Below are positions 48,771 to 59,479 of a stretch of 64,000 nt of DNA, piece after piece; within the stretch, counting starts at the first letter, position 1, and every line of letters begins with the position of its first letter. The DNA comes from Dromaius novaehollandiae (lineage: Eukaryota > Chordata > Aves > Casuariiformes > Dromaiidae): contig NC_088117.1 in NCBI RefSeq assembly GCF_036370855.1, positions 4,464,001 through 4,528,000 on the forward strand, read 5' to 3'. The position numbers and the translations under genes are program-made. The notes beneath the pieces are model-generated. The model saw only the letters and a program-made list of their open reading frames with translations, was not told the DNA's origin and did no database searches.

Positions 48771-51700
48771 GTAAGCAAACAACTCTTTGATGATGAAGAG
48801 AAAAGCAGTGCTGAGTCTAGTGCCCCTAAAAGAGCAGAAGATTTTCAAAGATGCTTGTTAACCACTCAGCACCTCATTTGCAAAAGTAACTAGACATTAT
48901 GGATATCTCAGCTTTCAGGGGAGAGGGTAGGTGCACTTGGACTGTTTTGAAAAGCCTAATATTTAGGAACGGATGGGCATCCACCTGTTGAAAATGAGGA
49001 CTCTGGAAGGCCTCTCCTGTTGGCTTTCAAAAGCCAAGAAGCCTTTGGAAAAATTGGTCTATACTTTCAAAGCGACCCTCTTCCCTTGCAACAATCTGCC
49101 CCCTCTGTGCAGCTCTACTTCAGGAACTGCATGAGGTGCTGTATAGAGATAATATGTAGAGCCAAAGATAGCTTTTTTGCGCTGAGACCTCCATGCACCA
49201 TTCAGAAGGCACCCTCTTTCCTTGCTCCATTCATGGTACCTTCTTAGTGCGCGGTTTCTGAGGGTTGAAGCAGCTTTTGCCATCCAGCAGGTTACAGCAG
49301 AAGCCATGGGCCTGAGCCCCTCCGTAAATCTCAGGTATCTGAGCTTGGCACCCAAACGGCAAGACTATGTGCTAAATGACTTGACCAAAGCCATGGAGAA
49401 CAGGAGAGCCAAGCCCAAGGGCTGAGGCTACTTGTTTTCATTCCTCCTTCATGCTCCCAAGCCTGCACTGCTCTGTGTCCAGAGGAAATTAAGCTCAGCA
49501 AATAAACAGGACATTGATATCCAGGAGGTTTCAGACACATCTACTCTTCCCTTTCTGACTTAATGAAGCCGCACCCTTTTGTAATGTAATTGCCTAATTT
49601 TATTTGTTGGCCCCCATTCCTGGGCAGTGAAAAGGTGATGAGGTTGGAGGATGTAAATGGGAGAGAAGAGAAAAGCAAGTGTGCACTGTGTATTGGCCAG
49701 CACAGCAATTTGGAGGAGCGTTAAGCAGGCGGCATCAATAGGAGCAGCCCCAGATGACACTTGGCTGGCCCCGAATCTGCAGAGGTGAGGGAGAGCTGGC
49801 TGAAATGTTTCAGTGAAACAGGATCTCATCTGAACTGGCCGCTTCCTTAGACCTGATCTCTTCCTTTTGACATAGCTCACCTCATGTAAACCCTGGATGA
49901 ATGCCAGATGGGATGCTTGAAGATCACAGTTCTCTGCTGCTCCAAGGAGCTTGCTTCTCACACCTAGGGAAGGCTGTCATCACACTTTCTGGGCTCCTGA
50001 CCACGAATTGGTTCTCTAAATAATATTTCTACATTTCCCAGCTGGAACTGGGAAGCTGCGAGCCTTGATCAGATCCACACTTCCCAGGAGCGTTGCTGAA
50101 GTGGGGGCTTGGACTCTGGAGGACCCCATTGCTCATGCTCTAGGGCAGGACTGCCACCCGTGTGGCACTGACCTGCCACAGATTTTCAGCTGGGAGATGC
50201 CAGAAAATGTGGTCATTATAAAGCACCTTGATTTGATTGCCCAAGCTTTTTCTTTGAGGGTGGGTTGGGTAGGTGATAAGGGATCTCTCCAAGAGGCAGA
50301 TAGCTTTTTATAGCTGTCCTCAGCAACGCTGAGTAGCTTCAGACTATTGTCCTTTCAGTTCAGGATCATTGAGCCAAGACATTATCCTGCTGAAGGTCAG
50401 AGAATCATGTTATCACTGACTGCTCACTCCTTGAATGTGTTTTCTTGCAGGCTGTTTCCTCCCTGGGGATAGCAGGCCCTTGCAATGTTCATAAAAATGT
50501 CGGAGGGGGGATTCTGGATCCATTTAAAACTCCTCAGGATGGTCTGTGTTCCTCAGCCTTCCCTTTGTCACTTGCTCCTTAGCTGCTGGGAGGAAAGCCC
50601 ACACCAGAGCTGTGCTCATGACTCCTTTGGGCTCTTGCAGAACCCTCCAATGGCCAGGTCCTCATGGTACTCAGCATGGACAATAACTGCTTGGCCACCT
50701 CCTTTGACATGGAGCTTTGTGCAGAGAAACTGAAGTCCCTTGGGGTCCAGGTAAGCTCCTCATGTGTAATGTCCCCCCAGCACCCCCTGGCAGTGAATGC
50801 TAGCTGTATTGTCATGATTTGCGTTTGCACCCGGGTAACAGACAGCTTCTTATCACTGGGGTTACATCAAACTGTGTGAGCAGGCTCCCCTTTGCACCAT
50901 ATAGTCCTCTTGACTTTAGAGTCATTGTATGGACATAAAATCCTGCCCTCAGAGTCTGACTCTTACATAGCTGATTCTGAAAAAAACATACTGCAGGACA
51001 GGGTGGGTCCCTGCCCTTGCCAAACACAGCCCTGAGAACACGGTCTTGTTTTCTGTGGATTCAGATTTCCCACATGCTCCATAGCAAAGAATAGTTGCTG
51101 TGTAACTATCAGGGTCTTTCTGCCCATGTGGGTTTGGTGCAGATGTGCACATACAGTTGTCTTTTTGGGAGCTTTTTTGAATGGCTTGTTTCAGTTCAGC
51201 TACAGTCTTTTCCTTATTGACTGCAGGTTAGCTGCAAAAATCTTGGCTTAAACCACCATGAAGACATCCAGGTGAATTACTTGGAAGTCACTCTGATGTG
51301 AAGGGACATCCCTGGAACAATCTGTCCTATCTTGTCCTTTGTCATAAAAATGAGGTTTTCCCTCACAACTCTCCCAGAACTTTCCAGAGGGATATTACTT
51401 ACTGCAAATGAGGCAAATGCACATGTTTTTGATCTGTGACAGCTGTGTAGGTGAGACTGGAGCCTGGGCCAAGGTGTTCTGTGGAAAGGTGCTCTGGGCA
51501 CCCTCTGACTTGCATTGCTGGCCTGGCCCCACTATGACTGCCCAAGCCTGTACTGACTGGGCTAGGAGCCCAAAAATGGGGGGTGACCCTAGTTTGATGT
51601 TTCCTTCCTGAGCAGGTGGCAGTGGATCGGTGGAGCAGGTTAATTCAGGATGCTGTTCTGAAGCCTGAAGTGAGGCGGTACATGTTCTACAACTCCAGGG

Positions 51701-54700
51701 CCTTCCAAATAGCCATTGCTGTGGTAAGGATGGTGGAGTGTCTCTGAGGCTTGCATGGACATGTATTTGCTGAGATGTATTAAGAACTGTACCTGGCATT
51801 CTCCAGGGTGTCTAGGGAAGGGAGAGGGGTTCGGATGGGGGAAAGACACTGTTTTCCACACATTCTAGTGGGCTTGAGGCTCATTTGGAAATCTCAGTCC
51901 ACGGAATTTCTGCAGACTGAGGGCAAGGCACTTTCTCTACCCTCTCCCAGGTAGTTCCCCCAGCGCAGGCTGCCTGCGACTGGATAACCATCATTTACCG
52001 AGGCAGCAGTACCTGCCTCAGGCTTTTTCTTCCTTGGTTTTAAAAACCTAAAGATGCTCTGTTCCTCGATGCTCTTTCAGACCAGCACACTAGTCAATGT
52101 TGGTTGCTGAATTAGGTGTCTGGTCTTGCTTGGCTTCTTTCATTACTGGTGAGAGAAGCCCCTCTAGAGAACCTAACCATTGGCATTTACTTTAAGGTTC
52201 TCTTACAGTGCGCCAAGGATGTGATAAAAACTTACTCCTCCCTTTTAGATGCAGGGGTTTTTTTGTGGGGGGGGGGGGACAGCCACTCTACATGGGTTCT
52301 CCTATTTTCACTAATACTGCAGGAAATGGTACTCTGTGTTTTGGGGATTTTGGTGCCTGTTTAATGTGATTGAGTTATATCATTGCTGGGTGAGACTGTG
52401 ACATGCTGTGCTGCTCACAGCGTGTTTGCTTCTAGGCAGTCTCCTGCCAAGATGCATCCACCTGGCGTAAGGGCCAAATGAATTCAGTTTTGCCTATCTT
52501 TATGCAAAGGCCAACTTTGCTGCTCCCTAACATAGTCCTTGAGCCCAGTGTCAGTGTCCATCATCTGAGCATTATTGTAATTGAATAGTCTCTGCGCTGC
52601 ACTGAGTGCTTTGACATGGGAACTTTCTAAATGCGGCGACTATTAGAAGTACTATCAATATGCCTCAGTGAGGACATTTCTTATCTAAATGGAAGAAGTC
52701 AGTTGAAATCCTTCCTAAGTATGAATCATCATTAATAATTCACTCTCTGTCTTTGATGATTGGTAATTCTTTACAATAAACTGGGGCTCACTCAGTCCTT
52801 CTAGACCTGTTAGTGGAAAGAACTGCTGTCCTTTCTCATCCTCTGAAAATCTTGGCTGCTTTAATTAATTTATGGTAAGGTAAGGAGCAGTAGTTTTCTT
52901 CTTTCCTTGACTTTTCTCTGCTTCCTTAGTTTTGTGAGTGTCATCAGTCTCTCTGGGTCTTTACAGATTTTCTACATGTCTCTCTGGACAAATATTTACT
53001 CCACAGTACAGCTATATTCCTTCGGACGCTACTGGGAGGCCAGCGCGCTGGTGACCATAGCTGCTGTAGCAGTCACGGTAGTCATGATATTGATTATCAA
53101 CTGGCGCCAAAGGAAGGTGAGAGAAGATCGCTTGTGTGCTGCTTCAGAGCACTCAGGGAGCAGACTTTCCTCCCAGAAAAATGCTGGGGCCTAGATAATT
53201 TCCTAGTTGCATACAGAGAACATAATTATCAGGGGAGGAAGGAATATTTTTAGAGCAGGCTTAGAAATCAGGTTCAGACAGGGAATATTATACAGCCAAG
53301 TTAGGTGTTGTAATGGCTAAAAAGTAGGTGTTGGAGCCTGGCAGGCTGACTCAAAGCATCTGCTGGCACTGGAGAAAAAGCAACCTTGCAGAGCGTAGTT
53401 CATACTCCCTGTAGCTGGTGGGAAGCCACGTTTGGTTGCCAGTAGGAACAAGGCTGAATTCCTGTCCTATGTTTGAAGACAGTCCTTGCAGTTGGGACTG
53501 TGGGTTGGCGTAAATTGCTCTTTATTGTCATCATTTACTTGTGTCAATATAGTGCTCTGGAGTCATGGGCCATGTCCCCACCACATTTGCCTTGCAACAC
53601 ATCCAGAACAAAGAGGCAGCTCCTAACCCACACAGTTTGCAGTTAAGGTATAAAACCAGGAATAGCAGATTCATACAGGCAGACTAGGCAGTAGAAGAAA
53701 ACAAGCAGATGATGTTAGCAAAGAGACAGCCAGCCGGCAACATCAGCAGCCTGATTGTTGCCTGCTTATTTTTTGTAGAAATCACAGGAATACAAAAGCT
53801 TTTAAGGTGCAATGTGAAGGATAGTATTGGAAGGGCCTGATTCTCAAAATCTGGAGGGGTCTTTGCACCGATTTTAACAGATTTTGAAGCAAGCCTCTAA
53901 TGATTTTTCCAAAGGAAAACCTCACAAACTTGTGGATGCAAAGAATTTCAGGAAAGAGTCCCGTACTTAGAGACAGCTGGGGGAAGGAAGGAAGAGCGTA
54001 ATATTGGGAGTCAATTCCATGTTAGGCATCTTCACTATAAAATAAATAATCCTTGGTGAGATTTCTGGCTGCACAGACATCAGCTGGTCGTGGACAGGCC
54101 ATACTGATGGCCAGTGAAAATCCTGCCCTAACCTCAGACAGCTCTTTTTCACTGCTTTCCTTTCAGAGAGACAGTATATGGGATTATCCAACAGCATTTT
54201 GTGGCTGTAGGCTGGCCCAACCATTGCCACGGACCATGTTAATTTTTCCTGCATTTTTTAACAGATAAATGCGAATACAGATGTGAGGCTGGCAGCTGTC
54301 AATGAAATCTTTATCAAACACAGTTTAATTCTAGGGATTACAGACGTCTTTGATGGGCCGCACAATGTCCTACAGGTATCCTTTCTGTGGGGACTCATTC
54401 ATATCTCTCCCAGGTAGCTAATGATGTGGAAGTATTTATAGCTGTTATGATCAACGAGGATTTCCAGAGGGTGGGATTTCTAGCTTTTTTTTTTCCTCTC
54501 TACTGGATGGCATGAAGGATTGGGCATATTTTCCCTTCCTACACTTGAGGATTGAGATATGCCCAAAGACCACTGGTGATAATGAGTCTGAAAGACTGAG
54601 GTGGGATTAGTCCTTTGGGCTCACAACTCTTTCTGGAAGTATATCACATTTACATGAGTGATAATTCTTATTATGTGCTGAGTGACAGCAATGGTCTGTG

Positions 54701-57700
54701 GCAAAACAAGCACAGAGAAAACCCTAGGAGCTTTCATTTTTCCTTGCAAAGACAAACTAAGTTAACAGTGTCCAAGCGTCTCTATTTTCAGGAATGATTT
54801 GTAGCCCTGGGCTCCGTCCTTCAGGCCCATTAAAGACTCTGATTTCAAGAAGCTGAGTGAATGGCAGCCCAGGTTTCTCGCTGCTAAGCAGTTCTGGATG
54901 GCTTTAAGAAATGCATGCTGAAGAAGCCAGATAGAGGGGAATCTCATTTGCTGCTTTTTAGAGGTATCTTTTCTAAACTAGACAAAGATTTAGGGGAAAG
55001 AACATTTTAAGATAGCGTGAAAGAGTTAAAGGCAGGTGATAGAGATGGTGTCCCAGAGTGACTAGTAAACCTTATGCACTCCCAAATATATGCTGCAATA
55101 TGAAATACAAATGGAGAGGGAACCAAGGGCGAAAGCACAGGGTTGAAGAAAGGAGCAGGGAATACAACAGGAGAGCTGGCAGCAGAAGTGAAGTCATGCA
55201 GAATGATAAGGAAACACTCAAGAACTTGAATTACATGTTTGTTCAGACCAGCCTGGTTATACTCCTGAGTAAACGAGGAGTAATACAATGAGTCTTCACC
55301 TCTACCTACGTGTCCCAGAACTGCTTGAGAGCAGAAACAGAGCCAAGGATTTATGCTTTCTCTGTTTGCTCTGATGTCAGATCCTTTTTAACCCCCTAGC
55401 TTTTACATTGTTCTTGAATAGCCTTGATTTTGGCAACTTGAGTAGATATGCAAAGACATAGACATTTGATTCCACCCTGGGGTGCCCCTGTCTCCAAAGC
55501 TGGTAGGATTCACATCCCCAACATCCCCTAACAGTGCCTCCATCCGCAAGGATATTATTATTATTTGAAGAACCCTAAGTCTTGTAGAAATTAATGGACT
55601 CAATCCCTAGAAACAAAGAAAAGAGAGCAGGAAGGGGTTTATCAGAGCTATGTCAGTGTGAGCATTCAGTTTCTTTAGATGTAAGGCCACTGAGCTGAGT
55701 AACTCTTGCTCCGAGCAGTGGTCCTGGTTTACCCCAGCTTCCACCTCCCAGGGTGCAGGAGGTGTGTGAAGAGGACTGGGCTGGCCTGGCAACGCAACGT
55801 GGCTTCCCCTCCTGCTGCGGGGAAATGTCCCCCTTCTCAGCCACCCTTCTCTTCTTCGTCACTCAGTGCCTGAGGTTTTGCCTTAGCTCAGGCCCTCTTG
55901 GATTAAAATTAGTTACTGCGATGCGTCGTTTGGCTCCTGAATGTGTCTCGAGTGCGCCCATGCAGTCTGCGCAGCACCAGCAGCCTTTGCTGTGCCTCCT
56001 CCAAGACCTGCACCCCGAGGGCTCCAAGGCGGAGGGCTGCTGAGGGGGGAGTGTGGAAAGCGTTAAACCTTAACCCTGTCTGTCCCAGCTGTGGTTCGTG
56101 CACTTCAGCCCAGAGCAGTGCCTCCAGTCCTTGTCAGCCCGCCTCGCAGACCTGCGGAGGACGCGAGAGGTAAGTGACGGCCAGCACGGCCTTGGCTCCC
56201 TGCGCTGTGCACCCAGCTCGGGGAGAGTGTTGCGCGCTACATGAGGACTCGGTTTCTGCCTCGCGGAAATGCAGGCGTCCCCCCACGGCCACGCTTCTAA
56301 ACCTGGAGAGGTGGCAGGGAGCAGGCTGCAGGCTGGACGCGTTGCGGAGCCAGCCCTGGTCTCCTCCCCACCGCGCCAGCAGCGTTTTGGGAAGGCAGCG
56401 AGTCGTGGGCTAGAGGACTGATCCCGCGCTCTGCGTCTGGCCACGCTTCTGGCACTCACGTGAGTCAGGAGCCAGGAACCCGCTGATGGAGCAGGATGAG
56501 TGCTGATCTCAGCTGTGGCACTTGGGAACAGGGCAGGGCCCCCCAATTCTGTGTGAGCTGCACCCATGCACTGATCTAAGTGCGGATTTAAAAAAATAAT
56601 GAGAAACACTTGTCTGAATTTCCTACTGATCATCTGTAAACTGGAAGCTGAAGGAACAACTGCATTTACCAGTGCTGAGTTCCATATGAATTTATTTAGG
56701 CCCTGTGGCATGTGCAGGTCTGGATAATTAACCATGCAGCTTTAATAAAGGAAAATCATCAAGAATCAAGGGCAAATTTTGAAAGCATGTCTCTCAATTT
56801 GAAATAGCTGACACCTTGAGCTGTCATATTGAAAGAAACAAGATTGCTTGAGGAATAAGTAAATACCTTACTTGGTTAACTGTATATGAATTTTATCCTC
56901 TTGGCCTTCAAAAAATGTTTTCTTCTACCTGGCTGTGTAAATATATGCTGCATCGTACTGCACTGAATTGCCCGTGCTGATCAGACTTGCATGATGAGAG
57001 CCTCTGAAAATCTCAGGACTGTTCCTCCCCTGGATGAACTGACAGACAGAGCACAGGATGGACAGTAACAAACCAATTTACATTGACTGATGCAAAACTG
57101 ATATATATATTTTAAAGACAAGATTCCTGTCCTAGTGCTAGACTGTGATTATCTTGCTGCGAGCAGTCACTGGCATAAGAAGCAGCTTGAACTCAACAGG
57201 GGTGCTGCTGGTCACTGCTGACCAGGGAGGTGAAGGGCTTGTGGGCTGATCTCCAGAGGGAGCCCAGAGCGCTGGGAGCACAGCTCAGTGTGCTCGCACG
57301 CAGCCCTGTCCCAAGGAGATGCATCGCACAGAGGCTGCAGCTTCTCAGACACGAGGGACAGGTGATGAAGAGGAACACTCAGCTCCAAGGGCTGTGAATG
57401 GCTCTTGGCCAATGCCACTTTTTTTTTTATTCCTGGCAGGATTAATTTTGATAATAAATTTTGCGCTTTACAGGCTCTCCTGATGCCTGTATTTGGACGC
57501 CCCCAAATTATCCTTTTCTTTTCCAGTCAGACTTGCGGCACAGCCTGGACCAGATCTGTGTTGTTATGGAGACAGCAGTTCAGCCTGATCCTGGAAGAGC
57601 AGAGCAGGTCTCATCTGAAGAATCCCCTCTTTTATCCAGTGGAGTGAACTTCAAGAAAGAGCCCATGACATGCAATGAGCTGCTCTGCCTCATTCCAGAG

Positions 57701-59319
57701 GGCCCACCGGAGGTAATGAGGAATCACCTTCCCTGATGGACAGAGGTGCCTAATTGCCTCCCTAGGCATCTCGTCTCCAAAACTCTGCCCAGCAGCTGCT
57801 GACCATGGGGGACACCGCCATTTTCACTGGCAGAAAAACCTGGAAACCTCAAGGCCACAGACAGCCTCTCAAGTCCTGACATTGCTGAGCAGCTTAATGC
57901 TGATGGCCTTGAGGGATTCACAGACTAGGCCTTCCCTTGATAATCTCATTGGCAAGACCTGATTCTTTTTGGCACAGTTTAGCTAGCCAGGGCTAGGAGA
58001 GGATTCACATCTATGAACTCCAAGTAGAGGCAGGTGCTGCCTGGCCTGGAACTAGATGCTGACATCTCTTAGGAAGTGCCATTTCCTTCTGGTTAATTTG
58101 AGGAGCTCCCTCCTCACTGTGCTGTGTCTGTGGGTCCTCTTTGGAGAACTGACCTCTCCTCAGGCACTATCTAGGAAACCGGCCCCTTGCTTCAGGGCTG
58201 AGGATGAGGCATTGCAGTGCCGAGCTTTTGTCTCCTTTGTGAATTGTGTTCTCAAAGACTTGTGTTGCCTTGAGTGACAAATGTGTCCTCATTCTCACTC
58301 AGCAAGAAGCTTCAAAAGGGATGATTTTGATCTATTTTACAGTTTTCTGTTCACTGTTATTAAGTGAATTGTATGCAGGTGACAATCCTGCAGAGTAAAG
58401 CTCTCTGGGTGTCAGAAGGCAGAAAAAAGGGAGCACGAGCTAGTGACAGAGCAGGCACATCCCTAAGGCAGCCTGGCTCCCCTGCTGCCCGTCAGTGAGC
58501 ACAGTCTGGGCTGTCTCTGCAGAGCCTGACCCCGTGGCTGGTCTCTCTGCTGGACACTGACTCATTTCATGTTGCTCCCCTGTGGTGACAATGTGCAAAA
58601 GTTGCTGACCACGAGCAGATTTGGAGCAGTTATATATCCATCATTGGCTCCCGTCCTGTTCCTTCCAGAAATGTAACCTCTGAGATATTCGAAGGTAAGG
58701 ACAACCTGATTGCCACTAGTAAGAATGGTCACTTATGTCAGCAGTACAGATAAACTATAAATGCATTTAAATGCAATATAAATGCTCTTTTGCATTACTT
58801 AAGGAGCAGAGAAGCTTCAGTACAACTGTCAGAGAGTCCCAAAGATGCCTAACTTTCTCTGGCCTTTTCTGTTGCTTTATTGGGAATTTTTGAATGCTTT
58901 CTATTTTCCTGTTCTTCGCTGTAGGTCATAGGTGCATCTGCTGTGCTTGGTACTGGTTGAGGACAGTGTTTGAATGAGTGAGAAAATGGTGTTTAACACA
59001 GCACCCGCTGGGTTACGCTCAGCAACGGCAGTAGGAGAGACTGCCATGTTCAGCGGCAGAGAGCCAGCGTTTGGTCCCCTTGGGCACTGAGCACCCAGGT
59101 AGACGCTCTGCTCTTACCTCCCTCTCCTGCTTGTTCCAGGTGATGGCCCAGCAGCTGCTGGTGATCTTCAGTGGCTGCTACGCCCGGCTCCTGGTCAGCG
59201 GTCAGCTCCCTCCGGCCTTGGAAGCAGGGCACATGGAGCACAGGGAAGTGCCCTGTCTGTGCCAGTTCGTAGAGACCAGTGCGCTCAGCACCAGACAGTG
59301 CTGGTTCATGGGCAGGTGA
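48665..59319 (+). CDS. TMEM268: Transmembrane protein 268 (whole coding span, 8 exons)
   Basis: A two-pass membrane protein (formerly C9orf91) of poorly understood role. A link to integrin beta-4 has been reported in human cells, as I recall. Eight coding exons with canonical GT-AG introns join without frame breaks to 343 codons plus TGA, against about 342 in human. Residues 1-40 are variable. Residues 40-72 include SNGQVLMVLSMDNNCLATSF. Residues 73-100 carry the conserved LKPEVRRYMFYNSRAF. Hydrophobic segments at about 102-124 and 133-153 form a hairpin with the conserved WTNIYST between them. Residues 159-222 include NTDVRLAAVNEIFIKH and LWFVHFSPEQCLQSL. The C-terminal part (223-343) includes LDQICVVMET and QQLLVIFSGCYARLLVSGQL. 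Exons after the second are in phase 0. It lies downstream of ATP6V1G1 in the same orientation, as in mammals. No CpG-island promoter is visible upstream. Confidence 0.95.
48771..50640 (+). other. TMEM268: TMEM268 intron between coding exons 1 and 2
   Basis: A GT-AG intron in phase 1. Nothing further was recognised in it. Several short open frames show no family features. Confidence 0.8.
50641..50750 (+). CDS. TMEM268: TMEM268 coding exon 2
   Basis: Completes Glu36 and encodes residues 37-72 (NGQVLMVLSMDNNC to LKSLGVQ). The acceptor is GGGCTCTTGCAG and the donor is GTAAGC. This is the region best matched to human NGQVLTVLRIDNTC. Confidence 0.93.
50751..51615 (+). other. TMEM268: TMEM268 intron 2
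   Basis: A phase-0 GT-AG intron. No further feature was recognised. Confidence 0.85.
51616..51723 (+). CDS. TMEM268: TMEM268 coding exon 3
   Basis: Encodes residues 73-108. They include LKPEVRRYMFYNSR, matching human LEPQVRRYIIYNSR, and the start of the first membrane segment (FQIAIAV). Confidence 0.95.
51724..52966 (+). other. TMEM268: TMEM268 intron 3
   Basis: A phase-0 GT-AG intron. It contains a T7-GT-G12 tract at 52258-52278. No other feature was recognised. Confidence 0.85.
52258..52278. repeat. T7-GT-G12 homopolymer tract
   Basis: Seven T's, GT and twelve G's on the plus strand. It has the same T-then-G polarity as the tracts near 38.9 and 39.8 kb. Confidence 0.75.
52967..53116 (+). 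CDS. TMEM268: TMEM268 coding exon 4
   Basis: Encodes residues 109-158: the end of membrane segment 1 (IFYMSLWTNIYSTVQLY), a short polar turn (SFGRYWEA) and membrane segment 2 (ALVTIAAVAVTVVMILIIN), then the basic WRQRK. Confidence 0.95.
53117..54264 (+). other. TMEM268: TMEM268 intron 4
   Basis: A phase-0 GT-AG intron. The phrase GGGCCTGATTCTCAAAATCT near 53835-53854 may be a scrap of the same ancient repeat group noted elsewhere. The rest is unremarkable. Confidence 0.8.
54265..54375 (+). CDS. TMEM268: TMEM268 coding exon 5
   Basis: Encodes residues 159-195, INANTDVRLAAVNEIFIKHS onward to GPHNVLQ. This parallels human [20 protein letters not shown]. The acceptor is ATTTTTTAACAG and the donor is GTATCC. 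Confidence 0.94.
54376..56088 (+). other. TMEM268: TMEM268 intron 5
   Basis: A phase-0 GT-AG intron. Its last ~170 bases enter an intragenic CpG-rich patch. No other feature was recognised. Confidence 0.85.
55915..56460. promoter_or_regulatory. Intragenic CpG-rich patch over TMEM268 coding exon 6
   Basis: By counting, roughly 40 CpG dinucleotides fall within about 540 bases, far above the flanking introns. The patch spans intron 5, exon 6 and intron 6. It could be an alternative promoter or simply locally GC-rich DNA. No start site or second gene is evident. Confidence 0.45.
56089..56169 (+). CDS. TMEM268: TMEM268 coding exon 6
   Basis: Encodes residues 196-222 (LWFVHFSPEQCLQSLSARLA then DLRRTRE). 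This matches human [20 protein letters not shown]. The acceptor is CTGTCTGTCCCAG and the donor is GTAAGT. Confidence 0.94.
56170..57526 (+). other. TMEM268: TMEM268 intron 6
   Basis: A phase-0 GT-AG intron. Its first 300 bases are CpG-rich and the remainder is ordinary. No other gene was recognised. Confidence 0.85.
57527..57712 (+). CDS. TMEM268: TMEM268 coding exon 7
   Basis: Encodes residues 223-284, including SDLRHSLDQICVVMET and the acidic EQVSSEESPLLSSG linker. This parallels human LSQLCVVMET and EDAPLLPGN. It ends LIPEGPPE at a GTAATG donor. Confidence 0.94.
57713..59139 (+). other. TMEM268: TMEM268 intron 7
   Basis: A phase-0 GT-AG intron. No feature was recognised within it. Confidence 0.85.
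59140..59319 (+). CDS. TMEM268: TMEM268 last coding exon with stop
   Basis: Encodes residues 285-343 and TGA: VMAQQLLVIFSGCYARLLVS onward to TRQCWFMGR. This matches human [20 protein letters not shown] and ends in a similar Cys-containing tail. Confidence 0.95.
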   Translation: MMAQQLLVIFSGCYARLLVSGQLPPALEAGHMEHREVPCLCQFVETSALSTRQCWFMGR

Positions 59320-59343
59320 CTGGAGGGGGCTGGAGAAAGCTGA

Positions 59344-59349
59344 AATAAA
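59344..59349 (+). terminator. TMEM268: Candidate TMEM268 polyadenylation signal (proximal AATAAA)
   Basis: AATAAA lies 25 bases after the stop. It would give a very short 3' UTR, so the distal signal may be the one used. Confidence 0.4.
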
Positions 59350-59450
59350 AACTATCCATGTACGATGGCGTGAAAAAGCCGTGGGGCAGAGAAAGAGTTG
59401 TAAGTGATCATCCTGGACTTATGTGGATGAATGAGTGGCAATGTGACTCC

Positions 59451-59456
59451 AATAAA
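59451..59456 (+). terminator. TMEM268: Candidate TMEM268 polyadenylation signal (distal AATAAA)
   Basis: AATAAA lies about 130 bases after the stop codon. No other AATAAA follows for several hundred bases, so this is a reasonable end of the gene. Confidence 0.5.
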
Positions 59457-59479
59457 ACATGCAAATTGCTCATCAGAAA

